Below are positions 7,534-16,318 of a stretch of DNA of 64,000 bases, one piece after another. This stretch comes from Alphaproteobacteria bacterium (lineage in GTDB: Bacteria; Myxococcota_A; UBA796; UBA2385), in contig JACKEY010000006.1 of NCBI GenBank assembly GCA_020632755.1, positions 1 through 64,000 of the forward strand. The letters run 5' to 3'. Under the pieces are notes generated by a model. It was not told where the DNA came from. It saw only the letters and a program-made list of their open reading frames with translations, and did no database searches. A program made the translations under genes and the position numbers. Numbering within the stretch: the stretch's first letter is position 1; each line of letters starts with the position of its first letter.

Positions 7534-8616
7534 ATGTCGAATCCCGCTCCCGCCCGCGTCGGTGGAGGCGCCCCGGTCGTCGTTCGGACCCTGTCCGCAC
7601 AGTCCGGCGCCGACGGCGTGATCGTGTCGGTCCGGGTCGACGTCGCCTTCGACGACGTGCGGGCCGAGCTGCACCGGGTGCTGGGACAGACCCCCGAGCG
7701 CTGGCGCAACCGGATGGCGCGCCTGGACCTGGGCGATCGTGACGTCGAGCTGTTCGACGTGCGCCGCCTCGTGCACCTGCTCAAGGGCGACTACGGCCTG
7801 TCGGTGACCGCGGTCTACACGACCGAGCGGGCCGTGCACCGCTACGTGTCCCGCGAGCTGAAGCTGCAGGTCTTCACCCGCGACCCGGCCGACGACTGCG
7901 TGCAGGCCCTGGTCGGCGCGGTCGGGGAAGCCGGCGCCACCGCCGTGACGGAGGTCGGGCCCCACGCCATCGACAGCGACGGCGTGACCGAGATCGTGAG
8001 CGGCCCCGCCGTCACGGTCGAAGACACCACCAGCTTCGAGACCGACGACGACGTGGTCGAAGACGACGGCGCCATCGCCGACCTGTCCTACGACGACGAG
8101 TCCGGCGCCGCGAAGGCCGCGCCCGAGCCCGAGCCCGACGTGGTGCTGCCCGTCGAGCCGATGCCGATCCGGATCGCCGGCGGCCAGCGGGTGCAGAGCA
8201 TCCCGCGCAGCCTGCGCGGCGGCCAGTCGGTCCGGTTCCCCGGCGACGTCGTCGTCTACGGCGACGTGAACCCCGGGGCCGTGGTCGAGGCCGGCGGCAA
8301 CATCCTGGTCTTCGGCGCCCTGCGCGGCCTGGCCCACGCCGGCAGCCACGGCGACGAAGCCGCCGTGATCATGGCCTTCGACCTGCGGCCCACCCAGCTG
8401 CGCATCGGCGGGCGCATCGCCTTCCAGGGCCTCGAAGACGACATCCCCCGCGGTCCGGGCTTCCGCCCCGAGATCGCCTTCGTCACGGACGAGCGCATCC
8501 GCATCGAGCCCTGGCGCGGACGCCTCCCCACCGAGCAGGTCGCGACGGGCGACGCTCCTCCTTCCACCAAGACGCCCGGCGACGCCGCCGAGGCGGCACC
8601 CGTCACGGAGCAGTGA
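7534..8616 (+). CDS. minC: Septum site-determining protein MinC, with acidic linker
   Basis: MinC inhibits FtsZ assembly away from mid-cell. The N-terminal FtsZ-inhibiting domain (~10-130) is followed by an acidic linker of about 55 residues (~155-208, many Asp/Glu). The C-terminal right-handed beta-helix domain (from ~210) has the family pattern RSLRGGQSVRFPGDVVVYGD, then NPGAVVEAGGNILVFG, and binds MinD. At 360 residues it is longer than the usual ~230 because of the linker and a Thr/Pro/Glu tail. It is followed 2 bp later by minD. The start lacks a Shine-Dalgarno sequence and sits after a pyrimidine-rich leader. Confidence 0.9.
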   Translation: MSNPAPARVGGGAPVVVRTLSAQSGADGVIVSVRVDVAFDDVRAELHRVLGQTPERWRNRMARLDLGDRDVELFDVRRLVHLLKGDYGLSVTAVYTTERAVHRYVSRELKLQVFTRDPADDCVQALVGAVGEAGATAVTEVGPHAIDSDGVTEIVSGPAVTVEDTTSFETDDDVVEDDGAIADLSYDDESGAAKAAPEPEPDVVLPVEPMPIRIAGGQRVQSIPRSLRGGQSVRFPGDVVVYGDVNPGAVVEAGGNILVFGALRGLAHAGSHGDEAAVIMAFDLRPTQLRIGGRIAFQGLEDDIPRGPGFRPEIAFVTDERIRIEPWRGRLPTEQVATGDAPPSTKTPGDAAEAAPVTEQ

Positions 8617-8618
8617 CC

Positions 8619-9437
8619 ATGAGCGAGTGCATCGTCATCACGTCGGGCAAGGGCGGGGTCGGCAAGACCACGACCACGGCCAACCTCGGCGTCGCCCTGG
8701 CCCAGCAGGGCCACACGGTCGCCGTCGTCGACGCCGACATCGGCCTGCGCAACCTCGACGTCATCCTCGGCCTCGAGAACCGCATCGTCTACGACCTGGT
8801 GCACGTCATCGAAGGCGAGTGCCGGCTCAAGCAGGGGCTCATCAAGGACAAGCGCCTGGACGGCCTGTCCCTGCTGCCCGCCGCCCAGACCCGCGACAAG
8901 AACGCCGTGACCCCCGACCAGATGCGCAAGCTGGTCGCCGAGCTCAAGGAGCACTTCGACTACGTGCTGGTCGACTGCCCCGCCGGCATCGAGCAGGGCT
9001 TCAAGAACGCCGTCGCCGGCGCCGACAAGGCCATCATCGTCACCACGCCCGAAGTCAGCGCCATCCGCGACGCCGACCGCATCATCGGCATGGTCGAGGC
9101 CGCCGAGCTGCCCGAGCCGCAGCTCATCATCAACCGCTTCCGGGCCAAGATGGTCCAGAGCGGCGACATGATGAACAAGGAGGACATCCTCGAGATCCTG
9201 GCCATCCCGCTGCTCGGCGTGGTGCCCGACCACGAGGACATCATCGTCAGCGCCAACCGCGGCGTGCCGGTGGCCTTCGACGACGAGAGCCTGGTGGGCG
9301 AGGCCTACCGCCGCATCGGCCGCCGCCTGGGTGGCGAGCCGGACGTGCCGCTGCTCGACCTGACCGTCGACGACGGCCTGTGGACGACCATCAAGCGCTG
9401 GATGGGCCTGGCCCCCGCGCGGGAGGTGGCGCGATGA
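8619..9437 (+). CDS. minD: Septum site-determining ATPase MinD
   Basis: This 272-residue deviant-Walker-A ATPase carries the P-loop KGGVGKTT near residue 11, the Walker B-like segment VDADIGLRNLDV, and VDCPAGIE near residue 124. ATP-bound MinD dimerises on the membrane and recruits MinC or is released by MinE. A GTG six bases earlier overlaps the minC stop. The ATG at 8619 is preferred because GGAG lies eight bases upstream. The extreme C-terminus (IKRWMGLAPAREVAR) can form the amphipathic membrane-targeting helix. Its stop overlaps the minE start (ATGA). Confidence 0.95.
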   Translation: MSECIVITSGKGGVGKTTTTANLGVALAQQGHTVAVVDADIGLRNLDVILGLENRIVYDLVHVIEGECRLKQGLIKDKRLDGLSLLPAAQTRDKNAVTPDQMRKLVAELKEHFDYVLVDCPAGIEQGFKNAVAGADKAIIVTTPEVSAIRDADRIIGMVEAAELPEPQLIINRFRAKMVQSGDMMNKEDILEILAIPLLGVVPDHEDIIVSANRGVPVAFDDESLVGEAYRRIGRRLGGEPDVPLLDLTVDDGLWTTIKRWMGLAPAREVAR

Positions 9438-9745
9438 GGGATCTGTTCAACCGCTTCTTCGGCGGGCCGAAGACCGTCGGGAAGAGCAAGGAAGAGGCCA
9501 AGCAGCGCCTCAAGTTCCTGCTCATCCACGACCAGGTCGACCTGACGCCGGCGCAGCTGGACACCATGAAGGCCGAGATCCTGGAAGTGATCGCCAAGTA
9601 CGTCGAGATCGACCAGGACGGCACCGAGTTCAAGCTCGAGAAGGAAGAGGACTGCATCGCGCTGGTCTCGTCCATCCCCGTGCGCCGCGTCGTCGAGCGC
9701 CCGGCGAGCCCCCCTCCGGCCGGCGTGACCCCCGCCCCGGCCTGA
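9434..9745 (+). CDS. minE: Cell division topological specificity factor MinE
   Basis: This 103-residue protein has the MinE pattern. An N-terminal membrane-binding/anti-MinCD segment (LFNRFF ... AKQRLKFLLIHDQVDLTP) comes first, then the topological specificity domain (MKAEILEVIAKYVEID). It stimulates MinD ATPase and drives pole-to-pole oscillation. The ATG overlaps the minD stop by 4 bp. A Pro/Ala-rich tail of ~15 residues extends beyond the usual length (~88). Together the three genes form a complete minCDE operon ending at a hairpin. Confidence 0.93.
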   Translation: MRDLFNRFFGGPKTVGKSKEEAKQRLKFLLIHDQVDLTPAQLDTMKAEILEVIAKYVEIDQDGTEFKLEKEEDCIALVSSIPVRRVVERPASPPPAGVTPAPA

Positions 9746-9809
9746 ACCCCGCTGTTCGAGGGTGGATCGGGGTCCTCTCCTTCCCCGGCCGCCACTCCGC
9801 TGAACGCCC

Positions 9810-9832
9810 GCCCCGCCCTTCAAAGGCGGGGC
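9810..9832. terminator. Hairpin between convergent minE and ferritin-like gene
   Basis: GCCCCGCC and GGCGGGGC form a perfect 8-bp stem around a 7-base loop, ten bases after the end of the leftward gene and 65 bases after minE. It lacks a long T tract in either direction but is placed to serve both convergent transcripts. Confidence 0.5.
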
Positions 9833-9842
9833 GAGCTTCGTC

Positions 9843-11000
9843 TCAGGCCGCCGTGCGGGTCGCCTGCAGCAGGTTCACGGCGACGGGCAGCACGACATCG
9901 CGCAGGCAGGCCGTGGCGGCGCGGGCTTCGTGTGCAGCCGCGAGCAGTCCGTGGCCGGGGGCCTCGGCCTCGCGGAGCTCCGTGTTCGCGGGCTCGAGGG
10001 TGTCGAGCACGTCCCGGATCGCCTGGCGGACCGGGGCGCCGCCGACTTCGAGCGCCCACTGCAGGGTCTTCCATGCCAGCTCGGCGTGCTCGGTCTCGTC
10101 TGCGACGATGACATCCAGGGCCTGTGCCACGGCCGGGTCCGTGGTGTGCCGACGTGCCTCTGCGGCCACATACGCGGCGACGGTCTCGCCGATGGCGCCA
10201 TCGCGCAGGGTGGACGCTGCCAGCTCGGCCAGGGTCCGCGCGAGGGGCGCGCTCGGGCCGAGCCGCATCGGCGCCGGACCGAGGGGCTGTCCCGCGTAGG
10301 TGCTGGCCAGAGCGAAGCAGCGTTCGGCGTGGTCCAGCTCCTGGCTTGCCGCCCGCTGCGCCTGGGCGACGAGCGCGGGAGGGGCACCAAAGGAGAGCAG
10401 CTCCAGGGCGAAGCGATGGAAGCCGGCGACCGACGAGTGCTCGGCCTGGGCTTGCTTCGTCCAGAAGGCGGCCAGCGCGCGCCGCTGCAGCGCGGTCACT
10501 CGGGTGAGGTCGGGTCCCGCCCGGCCATCGGCCCAGAGCTTGGAGCGGATGGCCTGCGCCGTGACCGGTCGGCCGGTGTCGTCCAGGTAGGGCCGGCCGT
10601 AGCCGCAGCAGGTCCAAGGCGTGTACTCGTAGATGCACTCGTCGCCTTCGCGGCGGATCAGGGTGGGGTCACCGTTGATCCACTCGTCTTGGGCTTCGGC
10701 CAGCGCGAAGATCTGCTCGCCGTCTCTCGGACAGTTCGCCGGCGGCTCATAGCCGGCGCGGCCGTCGCCCTCGCCCGCGTCGCCTTCGCCCTCGCCCGTG
10801 TCGCCCGCGCCCGTGTCGGTGGTGCCGGTCTCGTGCGGCCAGTCGGCGGGGTCGAGGCTCAGCCGCGTGCGCACCGGATCGACGTTGCAGGGGAAGAAGA
10901 TGCACCCGGGCCCGGCCGTGGCGGTCAGTCCCAGCGTCAGGAGCAAGCGCTGGGCGAGCGGAGGCAGTCGGTTCGTGGGGATGCGGTCGTGCTCGGTCAT
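9843..11000 (-). CDS. Exported protein with C-terminal ferritin-like (diiron) domain
   Basis: The 385-residue product has an N-terminal hydrophobic segment (LLLTLGLTATAGPGC) that looks like a lipoprotein or secretion signal. An Asp/Gly/Glu/Thr stalk (~55-85), a Cys-containing region and a four-helix ferritin-like domain (~165-385) follow. Putative metal ligands are visible in TKQAQAEHSS, in SQELDHAE and in ADETEHAELAW. Related ferritin-like domains occur in many myxobacterial proteins of unknown function. The likely role, iron or redox chemistry outside the cytoplasm, is inference. The gene appears to be a single unit; a possible -10 (TATGCT, complement 11024-11029) lies upstream. Confidence 0.65.
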   Translation of the reverse strand: MTEHDRIPTNRLPPLAQRLLLTLGLTATAGPGCIFFPCNVDPVRTRLSLDPADWPHETGTTDTGAGDTGEGEGDAGEGDGRAGYEPPANCPRDGEQIFALAEAQDEWINGDPTLIRREGDECIYEYTPWTCCGYGRPYLDDTGRPVTAQAIRSKLWADGRAGPDLTRVTALQRRALAAFWTKQAQAEHSSVAGFHRFALELLSFGAPPALVAQAQRAASQELDHAERCFALASTYAGQPLGPAPMRLGPSAPLARTLAELAASTLRDGAIGETVAAYVAAEARRHTTDPAVAQALDVIVADETEHAELAWKTLQWALEVGGAPVRQAIRDVLDTLEPANTELREAEAPGHGLLAAAHEARAATACLRDVVLPVAVNLLQATRTAA

Positions 11001-11036
11001 GGGGACTCCATCCGTGCCCCCCGAGCATAGCCACCG

Positions 11037-12125
11037 CTACAGCGCCTCGATCCAGCGCGCGGCGCGCTCGGGCCCGTCCACCGCTGCGAAGCGGGTCGCC
11101 AGGTCCCGGCGCGGAGCCGGGTCCATCGCCATCAGCTCGCCCAATGCACCGGCGAGGGCAGGCCCAGCGAGGTCCGTGGCCGGCAGGGACAGCCCGACCC
11201 CCGCGGCCACGACGAGCTCGGCCAGGTCGAACTGCTCGCCGCCGCCAGGGACGACGAGCAGGGGGCAGCCGTGTCGCAGGGCGGATGAGACGACAGCCGA
11301 GGTGCCGCTGCAGAGCAAGGCGGTCGCTGCGGGAAGGAGGGCGTCGAAGGAGAGGTGGGGCGACACCAGCGCCTCGGCCGGCGCGGTGCGGGTCGGCTGG
11401 TCCATGCGCAGGGTGCATGCCGCCAACCGCATGTCCGCGGGGAGCAGGCCGTCCGTCACGGCAGCGAGGAGTGCTGGCCAGAGGCCGGGGCTGCCGAAGC
11501 TGCGGGCCTGGTGGACCGCGAGCACCCGGTGGCCTGCCTCGGCGCGGGCTGCCAGCCAGTCCAGCAGCACGGGGGACGGCGGAGGGGCCCACCGACAGTC
11601 TCCGATCAGGTGCTCGTCTTCGACGAGTCCCGGCACCCCTCGCCGCAGGTACAGGTCGCCTCTCAGCGCACGCGTGGGCAGCGTGGCCACGCCCAGGTGT
11701 TCACAGGCACGCGTCAGGGCTGCGGCGAGCTGATCGGCCCGTGGACCCGGGGCGAACAGGTCCGACAGCGTGCCCACCACGGCGACGGGAAGCCCTCGCC
11801 GTCTACCCACGAGCAACGGTCCCAGCGCCAGCGCGCTCGTCACGAGCACATCGGGCGCTTCGTCGTCGATCGCGGCATCGAGCGCCGCGACCTGGTCTGC
11901 GATGGCCCCGGGCGCGTGCCAGTGGGCGGTGGCGAAGGCCACTTCGCGTCCCGCACGCAGCCCGCGGACGGCGATGCCTTCGGCCGGGAGCAGACCGGCC
12001 AGGCCGCCGTCGCCGGCCCACGTGACCTGGCCACGCCGGGCGGCAAGCGCGCGGCCGATGGCCACGACCGGAAAGGCGAAGCCCGGCGAGCGCAGCGGGC
12101 ACAGCAGGGCGCGGACCCCCCTCAC
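11037..12125 (-). CDS. Glycosyltransferase, GT1/UGT-like
   Basis: This 362-residue protein has the GT-B organisation of macrolide/UDP-glycosyltransferases. Its C-terminal half carries LLCSGTSAVVSSALRHGCPL and then VPGGGEQFDLAELV, the region that binds the nucleotide-sugar donor. The N-terminal half begins with a Rossmann-like segment after only six residues. It should transfer a sugar to an unknown acceptor. The GTG start overlaps the manA stop (GTGA), so it is translationally coupled to the mannose-6-phosphate isomerase gene. Mannose-derived nucleotide sugars are possible donors, but nothing in the sequence proves this. Confidence 0.75.
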   Translation of the reverse strand: MRGVRALLCPLRSPGFAFPVVAIGRALAARRGQVTWAGDGGLAGLLPAEGIAVRGLRAGREVAFATAHWHAPGAIADQVAALDAAIDDEAPDVLVTSALALGPLLVGRRRGLPVAVVGTLSDLFAPGPRADQLAAALTRACEHLGVATLPTRALRGDLYLRRGVPGLVEDEHLIGDCRWAPPPSPVLLDWLAARAEAGHRVLAVHQARSFGSPGLWPALLAAVTDGLLPADMRLAACTLRMDQPTRTAPAEALVSPHLSFDALLPAATALLCSGTSAVVSSALRHGCPLLVVPGGGEQFDLAELVVAAGVGLSLPATDLAGPALAGALGELMAMDPAPRRDLATRFAAVDGPERAARWIEAL

Positions 12126-13228
12126 CCCGGCGTCGCCACGAAGGCCAGCCCCTCTCCCGCCACGACGACCTCGCCAGCGGCGTGGGGCACGAAGGCGGCT
12201 TCGCCGCGGGGCACGGCCACCTCGCCGACGTGCAGCCCGCCCTCGGTCACCAGGACCACGGCGGGGCCGCGCACCCGGCCGTGGCCGGCGATGCGCCGCA
12301 GGGCGAAGGCTTCGGTCGCGGCGGGGTAACAACCGTCGGCGTCGGCGTGCAGGACGGGCGACGGCGGGGCGTTGCGGTCGAGCACGGCCATCAGCTCGTC
12401 GGGGTCCTTGTGCTTCACGGTCAGGCCGCCGCGCAGCACGTTGTCGCTGTTGCCCATGACCTCGACCGCCAGCCCGTCGACGTAGCAGTGCAGCTGGCCC
12501 GCGGGCAGGAACAGGGCTTCGCCGGGCGCCAGCTCGACGGGCCGCAGCAGCAGGGGGAAGAGCGCGCCGGCGTCGCCCGGGTGGTGGCGGACCAGGGGCT
12601 CCATCCAGCGGAACATGCCGGGCAGGGCGTCGGGCGCCAGGTCGATGGCGTCGCGGATGGCCTCGGCCTGGCCCGAGGGGCGCAGGAGCGCGTGCACGGC
12701 CTGCTCGTGGCTGGTCCAGGGCAGGTCGACGGCGCGCAGCAGCGCGCGAGCCTCGTCCCAGGGGCGGAAGCCGCACAGCGCCGAGAAGCGCGTCAGGGCG
12801 CAGACCAGCTCGGGCTTGGCGAAGGGGTCGCGGTAGTTGCGTTGTGGTGCGTCGCGGGGGATGCCGGAAGCGTCTTCGCGGGCGAAGCCGGCGGCGGCCT
12901 GGGCGGGGTCGGGGTGGGCCTGGACGGACAGGGGCGCGCCGACGCTCAGCACCTTGAGCAGGAAGGGCAGGGGACCCTGGCCGCCCAGCAGGGCTTCCGG
13001 CCAGCGCTCGATCGCCTGGTCCAGGGGCAGGCTGCCGTCGGGCAGCACCGCCGTGGCCGGCGCGCGCGGGTGGGCGCCCAGCCACAGCTCGGCCTGGGGT
13101 CCGCGGCTGGCCGGTCGGCCCTGCAGGCGGGCGATGCCGGTGCGCGTGCCCCAGGCATAGGGCTGGATGCGGCCGACCAGCCGGAAGGGACGGCGCGGCG
13201 GCGCCATGTCGGCGGGCGCCCCGGGCAT
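12122..13228 (-). CDS. manA: Mannose-6-phosphate isomerase, type I
   Basis: This enzyme interconverts mannose 6-phosphate and fructose 6-phosphate. Zinc ligands are recognisable: Gln and His in SVQAHPD (~105), Glu in AKPELV and His in GQLHCYVDG. The family motifs YAWGTR and GNSDNVLRGGLTVKHKD are present. Length (368) is normal for the type I class. The ATG shares one base with the stop of the upstream DUF4920 lipoprotein gene (TGATG). The glycosyltransferase follows with a GTGA overlap, so the three genes are an operon probably involved in envelope glycan synthesis. Confidence 0.92.
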   Translation of the reverse strand: MPGAPADMAPPRRPFRLVGRIQPYAWGTRTGIARLQGRPASRGPQAELWLGAHPRAPATAVLPDGSLPLDQAIERWPEALLGGQGPLPFLLKVLSVGAPLSVQAHPDPAQAAAGFAREDASGIPRDAPQRNYRDPFAKPELVCALTRFSALCGFRPWDEARALLRAVDLPWTSHEQAVHALLRPSGQAEAIRDAIDLAPDALPGMFRWMEPLVRHHPGDAGALFPLLLRPVELAPGEALFLPAGQLHCYVDGLAVEVMGNSDNVLRGGLTVKHKDPDELMAVLDRNAPPSPVLHADADGCYPAATEAFALRRIAGHGRVRGPAVVLVTEGGLHVGEVAVPRGEAAFVPHAAGEVVVAGEGLAFVATPG

Positions 13229-13848
13229 CAGGCCGGGTTGCGCAGGCGCACGACGTGGGCGACCAGCTCGTAGCTGACGCCGTCCTGCGCCTGCTTCTCG
13301 GGGATGGTCTCGGGCTTGGCGGCTTCGGACTCGTAGTGGGCGACGGTGTCGGGATCGACGGGCTTCGCCACCAGCGTGCCCTCGAGCTCGACCTGGCGGC
13401 CGGTGCCCTGCATGTCGATGCCGAAGGCGTGGTCCTTCATGGTGACGCGGATCAGCTGGGTGCCGGCGTCGCCGTTGTCGGGGGTCAGGACCATCCAGCA
13501 GCCCTTCTTCTGGCAGACGTCGGCGACGCGCCCGCTGACGCGCACGGTCTGATCGACGTGCGACGCGGGGTCGGCCAGCAGCTGCTCGCAGGAGATGCTG
13601 TCGCCGTCGGCCACGGTGAAGGTGGCGCCGTAGTGCTGCCAGCCGCCGCTGCGGCTGACCTGGGCGTCCTGGACCAGCGGGGGCTTGGTGGCGCCGGCGT
13701 GCATGTCGCCGTGGTCGTCGTGGTCGTCGTGGCCGCCGCTGGCGGTGACGGGCGCGCCGCCCCGGGAGGAGCCGTCGGGCGAGGCGGCGTCGGGCGTGTC
13801 GGTCTCGCCGCAGGCGAAGAGCAGGGCCAGGGGGAGGAGGAGGGTCAC
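13228..13848 (-). CDS. DUF4920-domain lipoprotein
   Basis: A lipoprotein signal (LLLPLALLFAC) is followed by a His/Asp-rich spacer (GGHDDHDDHGDMH). The C-terminal OB-fold-like domain has the DUF4920 hallmark VCQKKGCWMVL, with two cysteines. The function of DUF4920 is unknown; the cysteine pair and His/Asp region suggest metal handling, which is speculation. I chose a GTG start (complement 13846-13848) because GGAG lies six bases before it. The in-frame ATG eight codons earlier (13872) has no such site and only adds PASSETP. First gene of the manA operon. Confidence 0.75.
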   Translation of the reverse strand: MTLLLPLALLFACGETDTPDAASPDGSSRGGAPVTASGGHDDHDDHGDMHAGATKPPLVQDAQVSRSGGWQHYGATFTVADGDSISCEQLLADPASHVDQTVRVSGRVADVCQKKGCWMVLTPDNGDAGTQLIRVTMKDHAFGIDMQGTGRQVELEGTLVAKPVDPDTVAHYESEAAKPETIPEKQAQDGVSYELVAHVVRLRNPA

Positions 13849-14033
13849 AGGTGTCTCCGAGGAGGCGGGCATGCGGGGGAGGGGGCGCGGGGAGGCCAGC
13901 GCGCCCAGGGCCTGCCAGAGTGGCCGGCTCGTAACCCCTGCATCACCGAGGTAGGGCCCCCTTCGGGCAAGGCGTCGCGGCCGTCGCGAGATCGCCCCCC
14001 ACCCCGCCCCCCGATTCCCGTCCCGAGGCGCCC

Positions 14034-15503
14034 GTGTCCAGCGTGCTGGTCACCCACCCCTACCACCTGGCCCTGGACCCACGGGAGGCGGCGCTCGGCC
14101 GGCCCTACCCGCCGCTCCAGACGCTGGTGGCGGCGGCGGCCCTGCGGTCGGCCGGACACGAGGTCGTGGTGCACGACCGCATGTTCGCGCCGGACGCCCG
14201 TGGCTTCGGCGACGCGCTGGACCGCCTGCGTGACCCGCGCGGGGGGCGCTTCGACGCGGTGGCCCTGGTGGGCGACGACCACGCCGTGTCGATGAAGCAG
14301 TGCCTGGGCGCCATCCGCACGGCGACCGAGCAGATGCTGGCCGCCTGTCGGGACCGGGGCCTGCCGGTCATCGCGAGCGGCCCGGACCTGTCCGATCACC
14401 CCGAGCACTACGTCGCCGCCGGGGCGAGCGCCGCGGTGCGCGGCGAGGTGCAGCGGGTGCTGCCGGCCTGGATCGGCGGGGAGCGCGACCTGGTGGGCGT
14501 GCACGGAGAGCGGGGCGCCGGCGGCCGGGCCGCGCCGCTGGACGACCTGGACGCCCTGGCGCCGGCCGCCTGGGACCTGGTCGACCTGCGGCCCTACGCC
14601 GACACCTGGCGCCGCCGGCACGGCCGCTGGGAGCTCAACCTGTGGACGGCGCGGGGCTGCCCCTACAAGTGCAACTGGTGCGCCAAGCCGACCTGGGGCC
14701 GGTCCTACGCGGTGCGCGACCCCGACGCCGTCGCCGCCGAGCTGGTGGCGCTGATGGATCGCCACCGGCCCGACGGGCTGTGGTTCACCGACGACATCTT
14801 CGCCCTGCGCCGCAAGTGGCTGGCCGCCTTCCGCCGGGCGCTGGACACCCGCCTGCAGGGGCGCCCGCCGCTGCCCTACCGCTGCCTGTCGCGGGTCGAT
14901 CTGCTCGAAGACCCGGCGTTCACCGCCGACCTGGCCGCCACCGGCTGCCGCGAGGTCTGGGTGGGGGCCGAGTCCGGCGCGGACTCCGTGCTGACGGCGA
15001 TGGACAAGGACTGCACGGTCGCCCAGATCGAGACCGCCACCCGGCTGCTGCGGTCCCACGGCATCCGCACCGGGTTCTTCCTGCAGCTCGGCTACCCGGG
15101 CGAGACCCTGGCCGACGTCGAAGCGACCGTCGCGATGGTGGGTCGCCTGAAGCCCGACGCCATCGGCGTCTCCGTCAGCTACCCGCTGCCGGGCACGCCC
15201 TTCCACGAGCGCGTCGCGCCCTACCTGCGCGACACGCACTGGCAGGCCAGCATGGACAACCGCCCGCTGTTCGAGACCCCCTATGAGCAGCCCTTCTACG
15301 ACGCGGCCAAGCGGGTCATCCAGCACCAGCACGCGGCCGCCGGCGGGCGCCGGGCCGCCCGCGCCTTCCTGGACCGCCCCGACCGCGACCGCACCCGCAC
15401 CCTGATCGCCGCGGTCGCCCACGCGGCCGCGCTGCCCTGGGCCCGCCGCCGGATGCGCCGGGCCGCCGTGCCCAACGCCTCGGCCGTGCCGCGGTCGTGG
15501 TAG
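14034..15503 (+). CDS. B12-binding-type radical SAM protein
   Basis: The 489-residue protein has an N-terminal cobalamin-binding-like Rossmann domain (~1-170) and a radical SAM TIM-barrel domain starting with the iron-sulfur motif CPYKCNWC (residues ~209-216, CX3CX2C). Downstream GAESGAD and LGYPGET match the core of the family. The canonical DxHxxG cobalamin motif is not obvious, so cobalamin binding is uncertain. Such enzymes do methylations or ring rearrangements on diverse substrates, and the substrate here is unknown. The GTG start follows a C-rich leader and a weak CGAGG. It stands alone, divergent from the manA operon. Confidence 0.8.
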   Translation: MSSVLVTHPYHLALDPREAALGRPYPPLQTLVAAAALRSAGHEVVVHDRMFAPDARGFGDALDRLRDPRGGRFDAVALVGDDHAVSMKQCLGAIRTATEQMLAACRDRGLPVIASGPDLSDHPEHYVAAGASAAVRGEVQRVLPAWIGGERDLVGVHGERGAGGRAAPLDDLDALAPAAWDLVDLRPYADTWRRRHGRWELNLWTARGCPYKCNWCAKPTWGRSYAVRDPDAVAAELVALMDRHRPDGLWFTDDIFALRRKWLAAFRRALDTRLQGRPPLPYRCLSRVDLLEDPAFTADLAATGCREVWVGAESGADSVLTAMDKDCTVAQIETATRLLRSHGIRTGFFLQLGYPGETLADVEATVAMVGRLKPDAIGVSVSYPLPGTPFHERVAPYLRDTHWQASMDNRPLFETPYEQPFYDAAKRVIQHQHAAAGGRRAARAFLDRPDRDRTRTLIAAVAHAAALPWARRRMRRAAVPNASAVPRSW

Positions 15504-15525
15504 GACGGGGCCTCTCCCGCCGTGT

Positions 15526-15585
15526 CGCTCCGAAGGGGGTCGCTCCGACGGGTGCCGCTCCGAAGGGGGCCAGCTTCGTGGGAAG
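15526..15585. repeat. Short 15-bp tandem repeat upstream of START-like gene
   Basis: Three consecutive 15-base units share the core YCGCTCCGAAGGGGG, with two or three changes between them: 15526-15540, 15541-15555 and 15556-15570. A fourth, degenerate unit ends at 15585. They lie between the radical SAM gene and the START-like gene. No function is evident. Confidence 0.7.
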
Positions 15586-15636
15586 CCCCCGCCTCGTCCC
15601 CGTGTCCTCCTCCTCCCCCCGACCCCGGTCCCGACG

Positions 15637-16281
15637 ATGCTCGCCCTGCTCCTCGCCGCCCTGCCCGCCCTCGCCGCCCCGTCCTGGTCCCAGGTCAAGG
15701 CCCACAGCGCGTGGGAGCTGTTCAAGACGGCCGACAGCGACGTCGCCGCGGACGTGAAGCTGTACCAGGCGACCATCGCCGGCACCAAGTGCTTCAAGGC
15801 CGACGCCACCGTCAGCGGCATCGAGCCCGAGACCATGCTGGCCGTCGCCGCCGACGTCGAAGGGGCGATGCGCTGGAGCAGTGCGGGCATCAAGGACGCC
15901 GTCACGCTCAAGAAGACGAACACCGAGATGGACTACTACCAGTACCTGTCGGTGCCGCTGGTGTCGGACCGGTTCTGGTTCCTGCACGGGACCTTCGTGC
16001 GCGAGGGCGATCTGATCGGCCTGCGCTGGGAGAAGGCCTGGGACGGCGGCGGCCCCTACAGCACCACCTGGCAGGAAGTCGTCGCCGCGCACCCCAAGGC
16101 GGTGGAACCGCCGGTCAACGTCGGCGCCTGGCTGTTCAAGGGCACCGACAGCGTCGACGTGACCTACCTGGTCTGCACCGACGCCGGCGGCGCCATCCCG
16201 GCCAACCTGCAGTCGATGGCCACCAAGGGCACCCTGCCCAAGACCGTGGACGACCTGCTCAAGGAAGCGAAGCGGCGCTGA
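15637..16281 (+). CDS. Secreted START/SRPBCC-like lipid-binding protein
   Basis: A signal peptide (LALLLAALPALAAP) precedes a ~195-residue domain. Its pattern (PETMLAVAADVEGAMRWSS, SDRFWFLHGTFVREGD, and a long C-terminal helix) resembles START-domain proteins that bind lipids in a helix-grip cavity. An exported START-like protein would act in the periplasm; the ligand is unknown. The leader is C/T-rich and has no clear Shine-Dalgarno sequence. It converges on the next gene across only 37 bp. Confidence 0.65.
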   Translation: MLALLLAALPALAAPSWSQVKAHSAWELFKTADSDVAADVKLYQATIAGTKCFKADATVSGIEPETMLAVAADVEGAMRWSSAGIKDAVTLKKTNTEMDYYQYLSVPLVSDRFWFLHGTFVREGDLIGLRWEKAWDGGGPYSTTWQEVVAAHPKAVEPPVNVGAWLFKGTDSVDVTYLVCTDAGGAIPANLQSMATKGTLPKTVDDLLKEAKRR

Positions 16282-16318
16282 GCCGCGCGGGCGCCGGCCG
16301 GGGCCGCTCGGCCTGCGC

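Noticed and set aside
15526..15585. CRISPR-like array
   Set aside because: The units are contiguous with no unique spacers and there are no cas genes.
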